From positions 1-58,306 of the forward strand of contig CAZLCI010000003.1 in assembly GCA_964558115.1 (NCBI GenBank): a stretch of DNA of 58,306 nt, in the 5' to 3' direction. Both the position numbers and the translations under genes were made by a program. Origin of the DNA: UBA3496 sp964558115. Its GTDB lineage: Bacteria > UBA8248. Of this stretch, positions 17,281 through 25,982 are shown piece by piece. A model generated the notes under the pieces. That model worked only from the letters and a program-made list of their open reading frames with translations, had not been told where the DNA came from and did not search any database. The stretch's first letter is position 1. Each line of letters begins with the position of its first letter.

Positions 17281-17889
17281 CTAAATTATTTCGAGCCATG
17301 TCTCTATCTGATTAAAAATATTTTTTTTGCCAATTTTATGAGTTGCGCTACTGAGAATAGGACCGGGAAAATCCTTGTATTTTGTCATAATAGATCCTAA
17401 GTTTGAATCTTGCGCGATTTTTGCTTGTTGATTTCGCTTAACTTTATCTGTCTTAGTAAAAACGACACATGCCTGAAGTTCATAAGCTTTTAACCATTCT
17501 AGTAAATTAACATCCATTTCTTGGACTCCCCGTCTTGAATCAACAAGTAAAAAAATACCGAGAAGCTCTTTTCTATCTTTCAAGAATTCTTCGATCATGC
17601 ATTGCCATTTTTCTTTTTCTTTTATAGGCCCTTTAGCAAAACCATATCCGGGCAAATCAACTAATAAAAAATCTAAAGGGTTAGCGTAAATATTAAAAAA
17701 ATTTATAAGTCTTGTTTTTCCGGGTGTATTACTAACCTTCACTAAATTTTTCCGTCCCAAAATAAAATTTATAAGAGAAGATTTTCCTACATTGCTTCTT
17801 CCTGCAAAAGCGATTTCCGGAAGTTCGGTTTGTGGCCAACCATTTTTTTTAGACGCACTTTTTAAAAAATCACTAGATTTAATCTTCAT
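17281..17889 (-). CDS. engB: Ribosome-biogenesis GTPase EngB/YihA
   Basis: A 202-residue GTPase of the TrmE-Era-EngA-EngB group. G1 is GRSNVGKSSLIN (about residue 30), G3 DLPGYGFAKGP (about 79), G4 TKTDKVKRNQ (about 145) and G5 SSATHKIGK-like. EngB helps late assembly of the large ribosomal subunit in the cytosol. Length is standard. It starts nine bases after the DUF1015 gene on the same strand. Confidence 0.95.
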   Translation of the reverse strand: MKIKSSDFLKSASKKNGWPQTELPEIAFAGRSNVGKSSLINFILGRKNLVKVSNTPGKTRLINFFNIYANPLDFLLVDLPGYGFAKGPIKEKEKWQCMIEEFLKDRKELLGIFLLVDSRRGVQEMDVNLLEWLKAYELQACVVFTKTDKVKRNQQAKIAQDSNLGSIMTKYKDFPGPILSSATHKIGKKNIFNQIETWLEII

Positions 17890-17898
17890 CTTAGTCTA

Positions 17899-19191
17899 TT
17901 AATCCATCGCTGGAGAAGAAAAAGGATGAATCACTAGACCTGTTCTAAGCTTGGGATAGAAATAAGTGGACTTGTGAGGCATTTTCCCGCCTTTTTTCGC
18001 GATTTCGCACACTGAATCAATCGGTGTTGGGTTTAAAAGCAACACCGCATTAAATTCATCGGTTCTTGCAAAATAAAGCGCCTCTTCTGGATCTGGCGTA
18101 AAACTCATGTTTCCATCATCATGACTTGCTTTGAGACCATGATCTATTATCTCAGATTGAAGTAAAGATACATCAAGTGATTCAAGTGGATTCTCTGATT
18201 TTTCTTCCCGATTTTTTTTGATAAGATATCGAAGAATACCCTTCCCATCAGAAAAACAAAAAACAGTAGAACTATGGTCAGCAGAGATTGTTTTTAACTT
18301 CTCCGAAACAAGCACTCCTCCATTTTCACCCGGATCTGGCTCTTCAATGATATTGTAAAGTTCGGAAATAGAATTTAAAAAATCAGGGACAGTAGAATTG
18401 ATTTCTCTTATCATTCGATGTGTCGGAAGTATAATCATTCCTGGATCTTTTAAATTTGCGAGACACATTAATGTGTAGCCCGATTCTATATTTTTTTCTT
18501 TGCCCTCTAATTGTCGAAGATTTAAACTAGTTTCATATCGATGGTGTCCATCTGCAATAAAAATATCTTTTACAGCAAGGGACGACTTAATTGAGTCTAT
18601 TACATTTTCATCATCACAAAACCACAACTCATGGCGTACACCATCCTCTTCAAAGTCAGCTAAAAGATTTTTTGTTGAAATAGAAGAAGACAAAGAATTA
18701 ATTGCAAAATCCTCTGCGTCATCATAAAAACTAAAAATTGGACCTAGATGCGCACCCGCCTTTCCCCATAAATCAAGCAGAAATCCCTTTGGCTTTGGAA
18801 AAGTTTGTTCATGAGGAAAAACTTTCCCTTTTCCATATTCTTCAAGTTTAACCGTTGTGAAAAAGGAGTTTCTTTCCAGTTTTTTACCATCAGGCAACAA
18901 AAAAGTTTGTCTATAAGGAAATATACATGGTTTTTCATCAACAGTTAAAATCTCTTCTTTTTTCCATTCTTTCAAAAAATCAATTGCTCGCCCAACTCTG
19001 GCTTCATCGCTGCTTTCGTTTGATTCTTTTTTTCCCTGTATCAATCGGACAATATTGTTTGGATGTTTTTTGTAAAACAACTCCTGCAGTTCATTGTTGA
19101 AAACATCATAAGGAGGTGAGGTTACATCTCCCATTTTTTCAGGAGAAACTTTTGTATATCGGAGAGCTCGAAATGGTTTTATATCAACCAA
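17899..19191 (-). CDS. DUF1015 family protein
   Basis: A protein of about 430 residues of the DUF1015 family, with the diagnostic IADGHHRYETSLNLR motif in the middle. The N-terminus IKPFRALRYTKV...VTSPPYDVF is also family-typical. The function is not established; the family often sits near serine or one-carbon metabolism genes, which are not seen here. I prefer TTG at 19191: AGGA stands six to seven bases before it and the family sequence starts there, whereas the 20 residues from the ATG at 19251 are unlike the family. Confidence 0.85.
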   Translation of the reverse strand: MVDIKPFRALRYTKVSPEKMGDVTSPPYDVFNNELQELFYKKHPNNIVRLIQGKKESNESSDEARVGRAIDFLKEWKKEEILTVDEKPCIFPYRQTFLLPDGKKLERNSFFTTVKLEEYGKGKVFPHEQTFPKPKGFLLDLWGKAGAHLGPIFSFYDDAEDFAINSLSSSISTKNLLADFEEDGVRHELWFCDDENVIDSIKSSLAVKDIFIADGHHRYETSLNLRQLEGKEKNIESGYTLMCLANLKDPGMIILPTHRMIREINSTVPDFLNSISELYNIIEEPDPGENGGVLVSEKLKTISADHSSTVFCFSDGKGILRYLIKKNREEKSENPLESLDVSLLQSEIIDHGLKASHDDGNMSFTPDPEEALYFARTDEFNAVLLLNPTPIDSVCEIAKKGGKMPHKSTYFYPKLRTGLVIHPFSSPAMD

Positions 19192-19359
19192 TTTTAATCC
19201 TTTCCTATTACGGTAAAAAGATAAAAAACTATTAAACCAGATAAATATCACAATATAAAAATATTTAGTTTAGTGATAGGTCTACATAAGAATTTCATTC
19301 AATGATAGAGTCTAACCTAGATAGTTTTTATAAATAAAATTGAGTACACAATAAGAAAG

Positions 19360-20313
19360 ATGGTTAAAATTAGGTTTGGTGTCAGCGCGAGCTTACATCC
19401 TGAAAAAATCCCTGCACCCGAAGAAATTTTAAACTTTGCCGAACAAGCAGAGAATTGTGGATACGATTCTTTATGGATGGGCGACCACGTAGCATTTCAT
19501 GGACATTACACAGATAGTCTAACAACTCTTGCAGCATTCGCTGCAAAAACATCTAAAATAACCATAGGCACTGCCGTTTTTTTAGTTCCCCTTCGAAGAC
19601 CTGCGATCTCTGCAAAAATTGCAGCCACGGTTGATTTCTTAAGCGGTGGCAATAGATTTATTTTTGGAATCGGCATAGGTGGTGAGGGGAAAAAAGAATT
19701 TGAACTTTGCGGAGTACCAGTTAAAGAAAGAGGAAAAAGAACTGACGAATCAATAGAAATAATTAAAAAACTTTGGACGGGTGAAAATGTTCAGCATAAG
19801 GGTAAATTTTGGAAATTTAGTTCCGTAAGACAAACTCCTGCTCCCCTCACAAAAGGTGGCCCACCAATTTGGATTGGAGGAAGAAGTGATGCTGCAAGAA
19901 AGCGTGCTGTCAAAATAGGAAATGGATATATTTCGTATCTTTATTCATCTGAAAAATTTAAAGAAGGATTAATGCAGATGCACAATTATGCAAAGAAAAT
20001 AGGAAAAACTCTTAAAATAGAAGAAGGATTATGGACACCGGCCCATCACGCATTTATTTATTCTCATAAAGATGAAAAATATGCACTTTCAAGTGGCATC
20101 AAAAACCTTTCTAGAAGATATAATATGGACTTCAATGGTATTGCTGAAAAATATCTTATTTTTGGTCCTCCTGAAAAATGCATGGAAGAAATTGAAAATT
20201 TCAAAAATGCTGGAGCCAAACATTTTGTGTTTAAACATGCAGGACCTCCAGAAGAAGAACTGGATCAACTGGCATTTCTATCTGAAGAAGTTATTGCGAG
20301 GACAAGAGATTGA
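19360..20313 (+). CDS. LLM-class flavin-dependent oxidoreductase
   Basis: A 317-residue TIM-barrel protein of the bacterial luciferase-like monooxygenase superfamily, using FMN or F420. Family marks: FAEQAENCGYDSLWMGDHV (about residues 27-45), KITIGTAVFLVPLRRPAI (about 66-83), FIFGIGIGGEGKKEFELCGV and the conserved RGKRTDESIEIIKKLW (about 123-138). The cofactor cannot be fixed from sequence. Its stop overlaps the start of a small membrane protein gene by four bases, so the two are probably co-translated. Confidence 0.9.
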   Translation: MVKIRFGVSASLHPEKIPAPEEILNFAEQAENCGYDSLWMGDHVAFHGHYTDSLTTLAAFAAKTSKITIGTAVFLVPLRRPAISAKIAATVDFLSGGNRFIFGIGIGGEGKKEFELCGVPVKERGKRTDESIEIIKKLWTGENVQHKGKFWKFSSVRQTPAPLTKGGPPIWIGGRSDAARKRAVKIGNGYISYLYSSEKFKEGLMQMHNYAKKIGKTLKIEEGLWTPAHHAFIYSHKDEKYALSSGIKNLSRRYNMDFNGIAEKYLIFGPPEKCMEEIENFKNAGAKHFVFKHAGPPEEELDQLAFLSEEVIARTRD

Positions 20314-20642
20314 GTGAAAAAAAAGGAATGAAATGGCCGATTTGTTCGGCAATAATATTATCTGTAGTGTTTGGTCTGGGTTATATTACATTCAATAAGT
20401 ATCAGACTACACCATCAGAAATGAAAGCACAAAAAACCATCAAAACACCAAAAACAAATATAAATAAAAATTATCGTTCTGCTCTCTCAAAAGAATTTAT
20501 TTTTATTTTTGGTATTATCATGTTGATAATTATGTCTACAATTATTTACTTATGGTGGTCACTTAAAGATTGGGAAGGTGGAAAAAAATACGGAGAAGAA
20601 AATATAGAAGAAACGAATGATACTACTTCAGAAAAAATTTAA
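20310..20642 (+). CDS. Small hypothetical membrane protein
   Basis: I do not recognise this 110-residue protein. It has two membrane segments (about residues 12-28 and 60-81) joined by a Lys/Thr-rich linker, and a charged C-terminal tail (KDWEGGKKYGEENIEE). The TTG start overlaps the LLM oxidoreductase stop by four bases and is preceded by AGGA with a seven-base gap. An ATG six codons later is the alternative. The hydrophobicity pattern and the tight overlap argue that it is a real gene. Confidence 0.6.
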   Translation: MSEKKGMKWPICSAIILSVVFGLGYITFNKYQTTPSEMKAQKTIKTPKTNINKNYRSALSKEFIFIFGIIMLIIMSTIIYLWWSLKDWEGGKKYGEENIEETNDTTSEKI

Positions 20643-20645
20643 AAA

Positions 20646-21680
20646 TCAAACCTGTTCAATTGCTGACAAAAACCATCCATTAGGTCCAGTTTTTCTTGCC
20701 CAAGTCCAATGTTCTATAAAGTGAATTGGAGCAGAAGTGCTTCCAGAAATATGTTCTCCCGATCCTTCCTTTACTACATAATCTAAAAGACTAACTTCAT
20801 ATCGAACCGTAATAAAATCAAAGCCATTCTCCTGCCATACTTCTACAAATTCACTTTTTTCGATATTAATATTTTCAAGTTTATTGATGGTCTTTTCTCT
20901 CCGCATTTCTTCAATGTCAATTTCACAACTTTTGAGAATATCTCCATCAACCAAATCTGTAATTTTGGAAATATCACGATTTGAGTAAGCCTCTTGAAAA
21001 CGTATAAAATTTGACCGCATTTGTCTTGAAAACGTATCTGAGGAAAAGGCATTGTCTGTCTTTGCTATATTTCTTAGCCCTTCATCAACATCCCGTCCAG
21101 AATAAGATTCTTCTTCTGAATCTCTAGCTTCATTGCCGTATCCTGAATCATCATAACCATATCCAGAATTTATTTGGTAAGGATCAGTTTGAACCCCCAT
21201 ATTTCCATGAGAATAACTAGCGCTTCTCACAAAAGAACGATTTCTAATAAATCTCATAAGGAGAAAAATCCCTCCAAAAATTAAGATCATCTCTAAAAGA
21301 CCGAAACCCCCGCCATACCCACCATAACCCATTCCAGGAAAAAGCATTCTTCCGAGCATACTTCCTAGAAAAAATCCTCCTATTCCGGCAAACATACTCC
21401 TCCCAAATCCACCAAAAGCAGGGCGCCTAGTAAATCCTCTTCTACCAAAGCTAGATCTTCTCGATCCAAAAGAACCAAAACGAGATCGTCCTCCAAAAGC
21501 TCTTCTGCTAAAAAGACCTCTTGAACCCCTAAAACCAAAACTTCTCATGCCCCCAAATCTTCTAGCCTCAGCTATTGAACCAATATATGTGGTTAAGTCT
21601 CTGGTATTATTTGAAAAATCAGTAAGTGCAATGGGAAACGAAATTAAAAGAAACGTGATTAATGATATTACAATCCGCAT
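20646..21680 (-). CDS. Tim44-like domain membrane protein with Arg/Gly-rich linker
   Basis: A 344-residue protein: a signal peptide or first membrane segment (about residues 3-20), an extreme Arg/Gly/Phe/Ser-rich stretch (about 40-100, with repeated FGxR/GFxRR units), hydrophobic segments (about 95-115 and 124-141), an acidic linker, and a C-terminal Tim44-like domain (about 205-344). In mitochondria Tim44 tethers Hsp70 at the inner membrane; bacterial homologues have the same NTF2-like fold but unsettled function. The low-complexity stretch is common in bacterial members. It is convergent with the small membrane protein gene (three-base gap). Confidence 0.8.
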   Translation of the reverse strand: MRIVISLITFLLISFPIALTDFSNNTRDLTTYIGSIAEARRFGGMRSFGFRGSRGLFSRRAFGGRSRFGSFGSRRSSFGRRGFTRRPAFGGFGRSMFAGIGGFFLGSMLGRMLFPGMGYGGYGGGFGLLEMILIFGGIFLLMRFIRNRSFVRSASYSHGNMGVQTDPYQINSGYGYDDSGYGNEARDSEEESYSGRDVDEGLRNIAKTDNAFSSDTFSRQMRSNFIRFQEAYSNRDISKITDLVDGDILKSCEIDIEEMRREKTINKLENINIEKSEFVEVWQENGFDFITVRYEVSLLDYVVKEGSGEHISGSTSAPIHFIEHWTWARKTGPNGWFLSAIEQV

Positions 21681-21852
21681 TCTTCCCTCATATAGAAACT
21701 AATTACAAAAAAAAGAAAACAACCAGTAAAGTTTATACCAAACAAATATTTCACTCCAATCATAATCACATAAATATTAGTTTTGAAAAATGGTCTTTCC
21801 TAGTATAGTCAATAAATCAAGTTTTTAAAAAATTACTTCTCTTGGAAACACT

Positions 21853-23052
21853 ATGTCATCTGAAAAATCTTTCCCATTACAAGGGATTAAAGTAATTGAT
21901 GTCGGCACATTGTTTGCGGGTCCTTGGATTGCAACATATATGGCCGATTTTGGTGCAGATGTTGTGAAAATAGAGCATCCCAAAGGTGATTCTCTGAGAA
22001 ATTTTGCATCCAAAAAAAATGGTGTCTCGTTATGGTGGAAATTTGCAGGAAGAAACAAAAAATCCGTAACATGTAATATTTCTACAAAAGAAGGTCAGAA
22101 AATCCTCAAAAAACTTTGTAAAAATTCAGATGTTTTAGTTGAAAATTTTAGGCCTGGAACACTCGAAAAATGGAATTTATCGTTTAAAGAACTCCATAAA
22201 ATCAATCCAAAACTTATTTTAGTTAGAACAAGTGGATTTGGCCAAAAAGGAAAATATTCTCGTAGACCAGGATTTGGAACACTTGCAGAAGCAATGAGCG
22301 GTTTTGCACATATAACAGGAAATCCAGAATCTACTCCAACACTCCCTTCCATTCCACTTGCTGATGGAATAAGTGCATTATTTGGAACTTATGCTGTTAT
22401 GATGGCACTTTATCATAGAGATGTTCATAACACTCTAGGGCAAGAAATAGATATCTCAATATATGAACCAATAACTCATCTTTTAGGTCCTCAATCGCTT
22501 GAATATGACCAACTAGGAAAAATACAGGGGAGAACCGGAAATACAATTCCATTTTCTGCCCCAAGAAATACATATAAATGCAAAGACGGCAGATATGTAG
22601 CTATTTCTTGCAGCACAGACAGTATTTTCAAAAGAACTATGGAAGCAGTTGGGAGAAAAGATTTAGCTGAAGATCAAAAATTGTCGACTCAGGAAGGCAG
22701 AGTTCATAATATGAAAGAACTAGATGAGGCAATACAAAATTGGATTGAAAATCACACTTTAGAGGAAACCGTACAGCATTTTTCTGAATATGAAAGCGCT
22801 CTAGCTCCGGTAAATGATATCGCGCAACTAATGTCAGATCCACATGTAAAAGAACGCGGAACTTTTGCTGAAATAGATGATGAAGAATTGGGTAAAATTA
22901 AAATGCCAAACGTAATACCTGAGCTAAGTGAGTCTCCAGGTAAAATCCGATGGGCTGGTCCACCAAAAGGAAAGCACACTGAAGAAGTTTTATTAAATTT
23001 AGGATATTCTAAAACAGATTTAAAAAAATTCTATGACTCAAACATTATTTGA
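21853..23052 (+). CDS. CaiB/BaiF family CoA-transferase (family III)
   Basis: A 399-residue family III CoA-transferase, which moves CoA between carboxylic acids. The start region IKVIDVGTLFAGPWIATYMADFGADVVKIEHP has the catalytic-domain pattern, and the conserved Asp of the family is likely in the GTLAEAMSGFAHITG-to-ISIYEP stretch (D near 175-210). The middle small domain and returning C-terminal part (HTEEVLLNLGYSK) are complete. The acyl substrate is unknown. It heads a three-gene plus-strand set with a deacetylase-fold protein and an MFS carrier. Confidence 0.9.
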   Translation: MSSEKSFPLQGIKVIDVGTLFAGPWIATYMADFGADVVKIEHPKGDSLRNFASKKNGVSLWWKFAGRNKKSVTCNISTKEGQKILKKLCKNSDVLVENFRPGTLEKWNLSFKELHKINPKLILVRTSGFGQKGKYSRRPGFGTLAEAMSGFAHITGNPESTPTLPSIPLADGISALFGTYAVMMALYHRDVHNTLGQEIDISIYEPITHLLGPQSLEYDQLGKIQGRTGNTIPFSAPRNTYKCKDGRYVAISCSTDSIFKRTMEAVGRKDLAEDQKLSTQEGRVHNMKELDEAIQNWIENHTLEETVQHFSEYESALAPVNDIAQLMSDPHVKERGTFAEIDDEELGKIKMPNVIPELSESPGKIRWAGPPKGKHTEEVLLNLGYSKTDLKKFYDSNII

Positions 23053-23061
23053 CCTTTGAAA

Positions 23062-23946
23062 ATGACCTCCATAATCTTCCATCCAAAGTACCACGCAGAA
23101 ATCGGAAATCATGTGATGCAAATAGATAAATATAAAAAAGTATTTGATAAATTAAATGAATTGAATATTAAAAAACAAAATTTTCATAAGCCTTTAAAAG
23201 TGAGCATTGGAGAATTAGCTTTAATTCATTCAAGTGAATACATTAATGAATTCCTGTCTGCAAAACACACCACAAAAACAATTTCAAGCGAACTGCCTTT
23301 AGATAATCATATAGTTGACTTTTTCCTATATGCAACTGGTGGAACAATACTTGCAGCAAAAAAAGCTCTAGAAAAAAACTATGCTATAAACTTAAATGGT
23401 GGGTTTCATCATGCTTTTAAAAATAAAGCAGAAGGGTTTTGTTACATCAACGATATAGCTGTGGCAATTGCAACCTTGCAAAACGAAAACAGAATAAAAC
23501 GCGCCCTTGTCATAGATTGTGATTTACACCAAGGAAATGGAACCGCCCGAATTTTTAGAAACGATGAAAGAGTTTTTACTTTTTCGATTCACCAGCAAAA
23601 TATTTATCCAATAAAAGAAAAAAGTAATTTAGATATTGGCCTATATGACCTAACTGGGGATAGTGATTATTTAAAACATATTGAAAAAAGTATTCCAAAA
23701 ATTCTCAATTCACACCGTCCTGAACTAGTTATTTATCAAGCGGGCGCCGATCCCTTTTCAGGTGATCAATTAGGTTCTTTGAAAATTACAAAGGAAGGCT
23801 TACGAAAAAGAGATGATTTAGTTATAGAAAATTGCAAAAAATTATGTGTCCCTATAGCGGGAACTTTAGGTGGGGGTTATGCGACTGATCCTGGAGATAC
23901 CGTAGACATTCACTTACAAACTTCGCTATCCTTCATAAATGCTTAA
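23062..23946 (+). CDS. Histone-deacetylase-fold (class II-like) amidohydrolase
   Basis: A protein of about 294 residues of the arginase/deacetylase fold. Catalytic residues are all present: the His pair in NLNGGFHHAFKNKAEGFCY, the zinc ligands Asp and His in IDCDLHQGNGTARIF, the third ligand Asp in QAGADPFSGDQLG, and the GTLGGGY glycine-tyrosine motif near the end. In bacteria such enzymes deacetylate polyamines, acetoin-type compounds or unknown N-acyl substrates. Start taken at ATG 23062; a TTG six bases earlier is possible. It begins 10 bases after the CoA-transferase stop, so it is likely in the same operon. Confidence 0.88.
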   Translation: MTSIIFHPKYHAEIGNHVMQIDKYKKVFDKLNELNIKKQNFHKPLKVSIGELALIHSSEYINEFLSAKHTTKTISSELPLDNHIVDFFLYATGGTILAAKKALEKNYAINLNGGFHHAFKNKAEGFCYINDIAVAIATLQNENRIKRALVIDCDLHQGNGTARIFRNDERVFTFSIHQQNIYPIKEKSNLDIGLYDLTGDSDYLKHIEKSIPKILNSHRPELVIYQAGADPFSGDQLGSLKITKEGLRKRDDLVIENCKKLCVPIAGTLGGGYATDPGDTVDIHLQTSLSFINA

Positions 23947-23978
23947 ATCAACTTTTTTTTCTATAAGAAAAAAGGTCT

Positions 23979-25286
23979 TTGCGTCTAGTGAACTCTAAAG
24001 GAAGTAAAACTTCTTCTACCTTTTATTATGGTTGGCTGATTGTCTGTTTGTCTCATTTTACACTGGCATTCCATGTCGTAACTCGTTTTTCCTTCGGAAT
24101 TTTTCAAGTACCACTAATCGAAGAATTCGAATGGGGCAGAGGATTGCTTGGCGGTGCATTTGCGCTTTCAATGGCAACCTATGCTCTAGGAGCACCATTA
24201 GCTGGCTCACTTCTAGACAAATACGGACCCAGAGCAATAATGCCCTGGGGTTCTGTTGTATTGGGAGTCACCTTGATTTTATCCTATTTTATTTCATCAA
24301 TTTTTGAAGTTTATTTGTTAATAGGGTTTTTTCTTGGTGGTGGATTAGCCTTGAGTGGCTTCGCTACTCACAGTGCAATTATGCCTCGTTGGTTTATACA
24401 AAAAAGAGGCAGGGCAACTGGCATCGCACTATCAGGTATTGGTATAGGTATTTTGTTTCTTGCTCCTATTTTAGAACGTTTAATTTCAATTTTTGGATGG
24501 AGAGTAACTTATCTCATTTTTGGGATAGTAATTCTTTTTGTTATAGCACCCTCTGGTTTTATTTTGCTTAGAGATCATCCGGAAGATGTAGGACAAGGAC
24601 CCGATGGCACTCAGCCTCGTTCAAAAGAAGATTTTAAAAAGGTTTATGGAGACAAAAATCAGAAAAAAGGAATTCGAGATGTCTTTAATGAAGTTCGTAA
24701 GGATAAAAGATTTTGGTTTTTAATGGTAATAGTTTTCGGAATTGGTTTTAATAATAATACAATTATGAGCCAACTCGCTCTTTATCTTATAGACATAAAA
24801 TATCTGCCCGTGACAGCAGCTATTATTTTTGGTTCAGTCGGATTTATAAGAACACTAGGAAGTATAATTGGTGGGTGGGTAGGCGATCTGATTGGTCGTG
24901 CATATGGAGTTTCACTTGCTTCCTTTATAGTTGGAATGGGCATAGTTTATTTAATTTTACTTCCAAATTTTGGATCAAGTTTAATCAATGGCTTTATTTT
25001 TGCAATCATTTACGGAACTGGAACTGGGGCAATGAGTGCCTGTTATTCGGCTCTTTGCGGTGATTGTTTTGAAGGACCCAACTATGGGATTATCATAGGA
25101 TTTATGGAAATATGTTACGGGTTGGGAGGGGTCTTAGGTGCGCCTTTTGCTGGGTTTGTTTTTGATACAACTAAAAGCTATGCGATTCCTTTCATAACTA
25201 TTTCATGCTTGATGTTTTTTGCTTTGTTTTTATCAATATTGCTTAATAGAGCGATTCAAAGAGAGAGAAAAATCAGTCAATTTTAG
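23979..25286 (+). CDS. MFS transporter (monocarboxylate/oxalate-formate-like)
   Basis: A 435-residue major facilitator with about twelve membrane segments. The first-half signature is visible in GSLLDKYGPRAIMPWG between helices 2 and 3, and its second-half counterpart in GGWVGDLIGRAYGVSL. The opening FYYGWLIVCLSHF and the PRWFIQKRGRATGIALSG loop resemble the monocarboxylate/oxalate:formate antiporter subfamily. Start is uncertain: TTG at 23979 or GTG at 23988. With the CoA-transferase and deacetylase-fold genes it may take up and activate one organic acid. Its 3' end overlaps rsmI tail to tail by 14 bases. Confidence 0.88.
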   Translation: MRLVNSKGSKTSSTFYYGWLIVCLSHFTLAFHVVTRFSFGIFQVPLIEEFEWGRGLLGGAFALSMATYALGAPLAGSLLDKYGPRAIMPWGSVVLGVTLILSYFISSIFEVYLLIGFFLGGGLALSGFATHSAIMPRWFIQKRGRATGIALSGIGIGILFLAPILERLISIFGWRVTYLIFGIVILFVIAPSGFILLRDHPEDVGQGPDGTQPRSKEDFKKVYGDKNQKKGIRDVFNEVRKDKRFWFLMVIVFGIGFNNNTIMSQLALYLIDIKYLPVTAAIIFGSVGFIRTLGSIIGGWVGDLIGRAYGVSLASFIVGMGIVYLILLPNFGSSLINGFIFAIIYGTGTGAMSACYSALCGDCFEGPNYGIIIGFMEICYGLGGVLGAPFAGFVFDTTKSYAIPFITISCLMFFALFLSILLNRAIQRERKISQF

Positions 25287-25971
25287 TTCTTTTTTTTCGA
25301 TCTATTATGACAACAATTTCTCCTTTTAATTTTCTATTACCTAAAAGTTGAGAAACTTCCAAAGAAGTTCCTCTGATAAATTCCTCATATACTTTAGTAA
25401 GTTCGCGAGCTATTACAATTTTTCGTTCTGAATCAAGTAAAGCTATTTCATCTACTAGTTTATGTATCCTAAAAGGTGATTCAAATAAAACGACAGTTCT
25501 GTTTTCATTGAGCAATGTTTCAATTTTTCCTCTCCTTTTTTCTCCTTTTTGAGGCAAAAAACCTTCAAAAACAAAACTGTCTGTTGGCAACCCTGAAGCA
25601 ACAAGTGCAGTGATAATAGAACATGGGCCAGGAATGGGAATAATCGGAATATTATTTTTTATTCCCTCTGAAACAACTCTATAAGCAGGATCGGAAATTC
25701 CGGGTGTCCCGGCGTCAGAAACAACAGCAACACTCTTTTCATTTAAAACATAATCTATCAAAGTCTGAGATTTTCGTAACTCATTATGTTCATGATAGCT
25801 AATCACGCGTGTTTTTATTTTTAATTTAACAAGTATTTTTTTTGATCGTCTAGTATCCTCACATGCAATTATATCGCAGTCAGTCAGTATTTCTATTTGA
25901 CGTTCGGACAAATCTCCTAGATTTCCAATAGGAGTTGAAACAAGATAAATACCGGGGCTAAGTTCCGACAT
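25273..25971 (-). CDS. rsmI: 16S rRNA 2'-O-ribose C1402 methyltransferase RsmI
   Basis: A 232-residue tetrapyrrole-methylase-fold SAM enzyme that modifies C1402 in the ribosomal decoding centre. The opening YLVSTPIGNLGDLSERQIEIL, the EDTRRSKKILVKL stretch and the VSDAGTPGISDPAYRVV loop (about residues 83-99) are strongly conserved in RsmI, as is PGPCSIITALVASGLPTDSFVFEGFLP. It is shorter than the enterobacterial form, lacking the extended C-terminal region. It follows a CoA-transferase gene by about 11 bases. Confidence 0.95.
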   Translation of the reverse strand: MSELSPGIYLVSTPIGNLGDLSERQIEILTDCDIIACEDTRRSKKILVKLKIKTRVISYHEHNELRKSQTLIDYVLNEKSVAVVSDAGTPGISDPAYRVVSEGIKNNIPIIPIPGPCSIITALVASGLPTDSFVFEGFLPQKGEKRRGKIETLLNENRTVVLFESPFRIHKLVDEIALLDSERKIVIARELTKVYEEFIRGTSLEVSQLLGNRKLKGEIVVIIDRKKRTKID

Positions 25972-25982
25972 TTAAACCTCTG

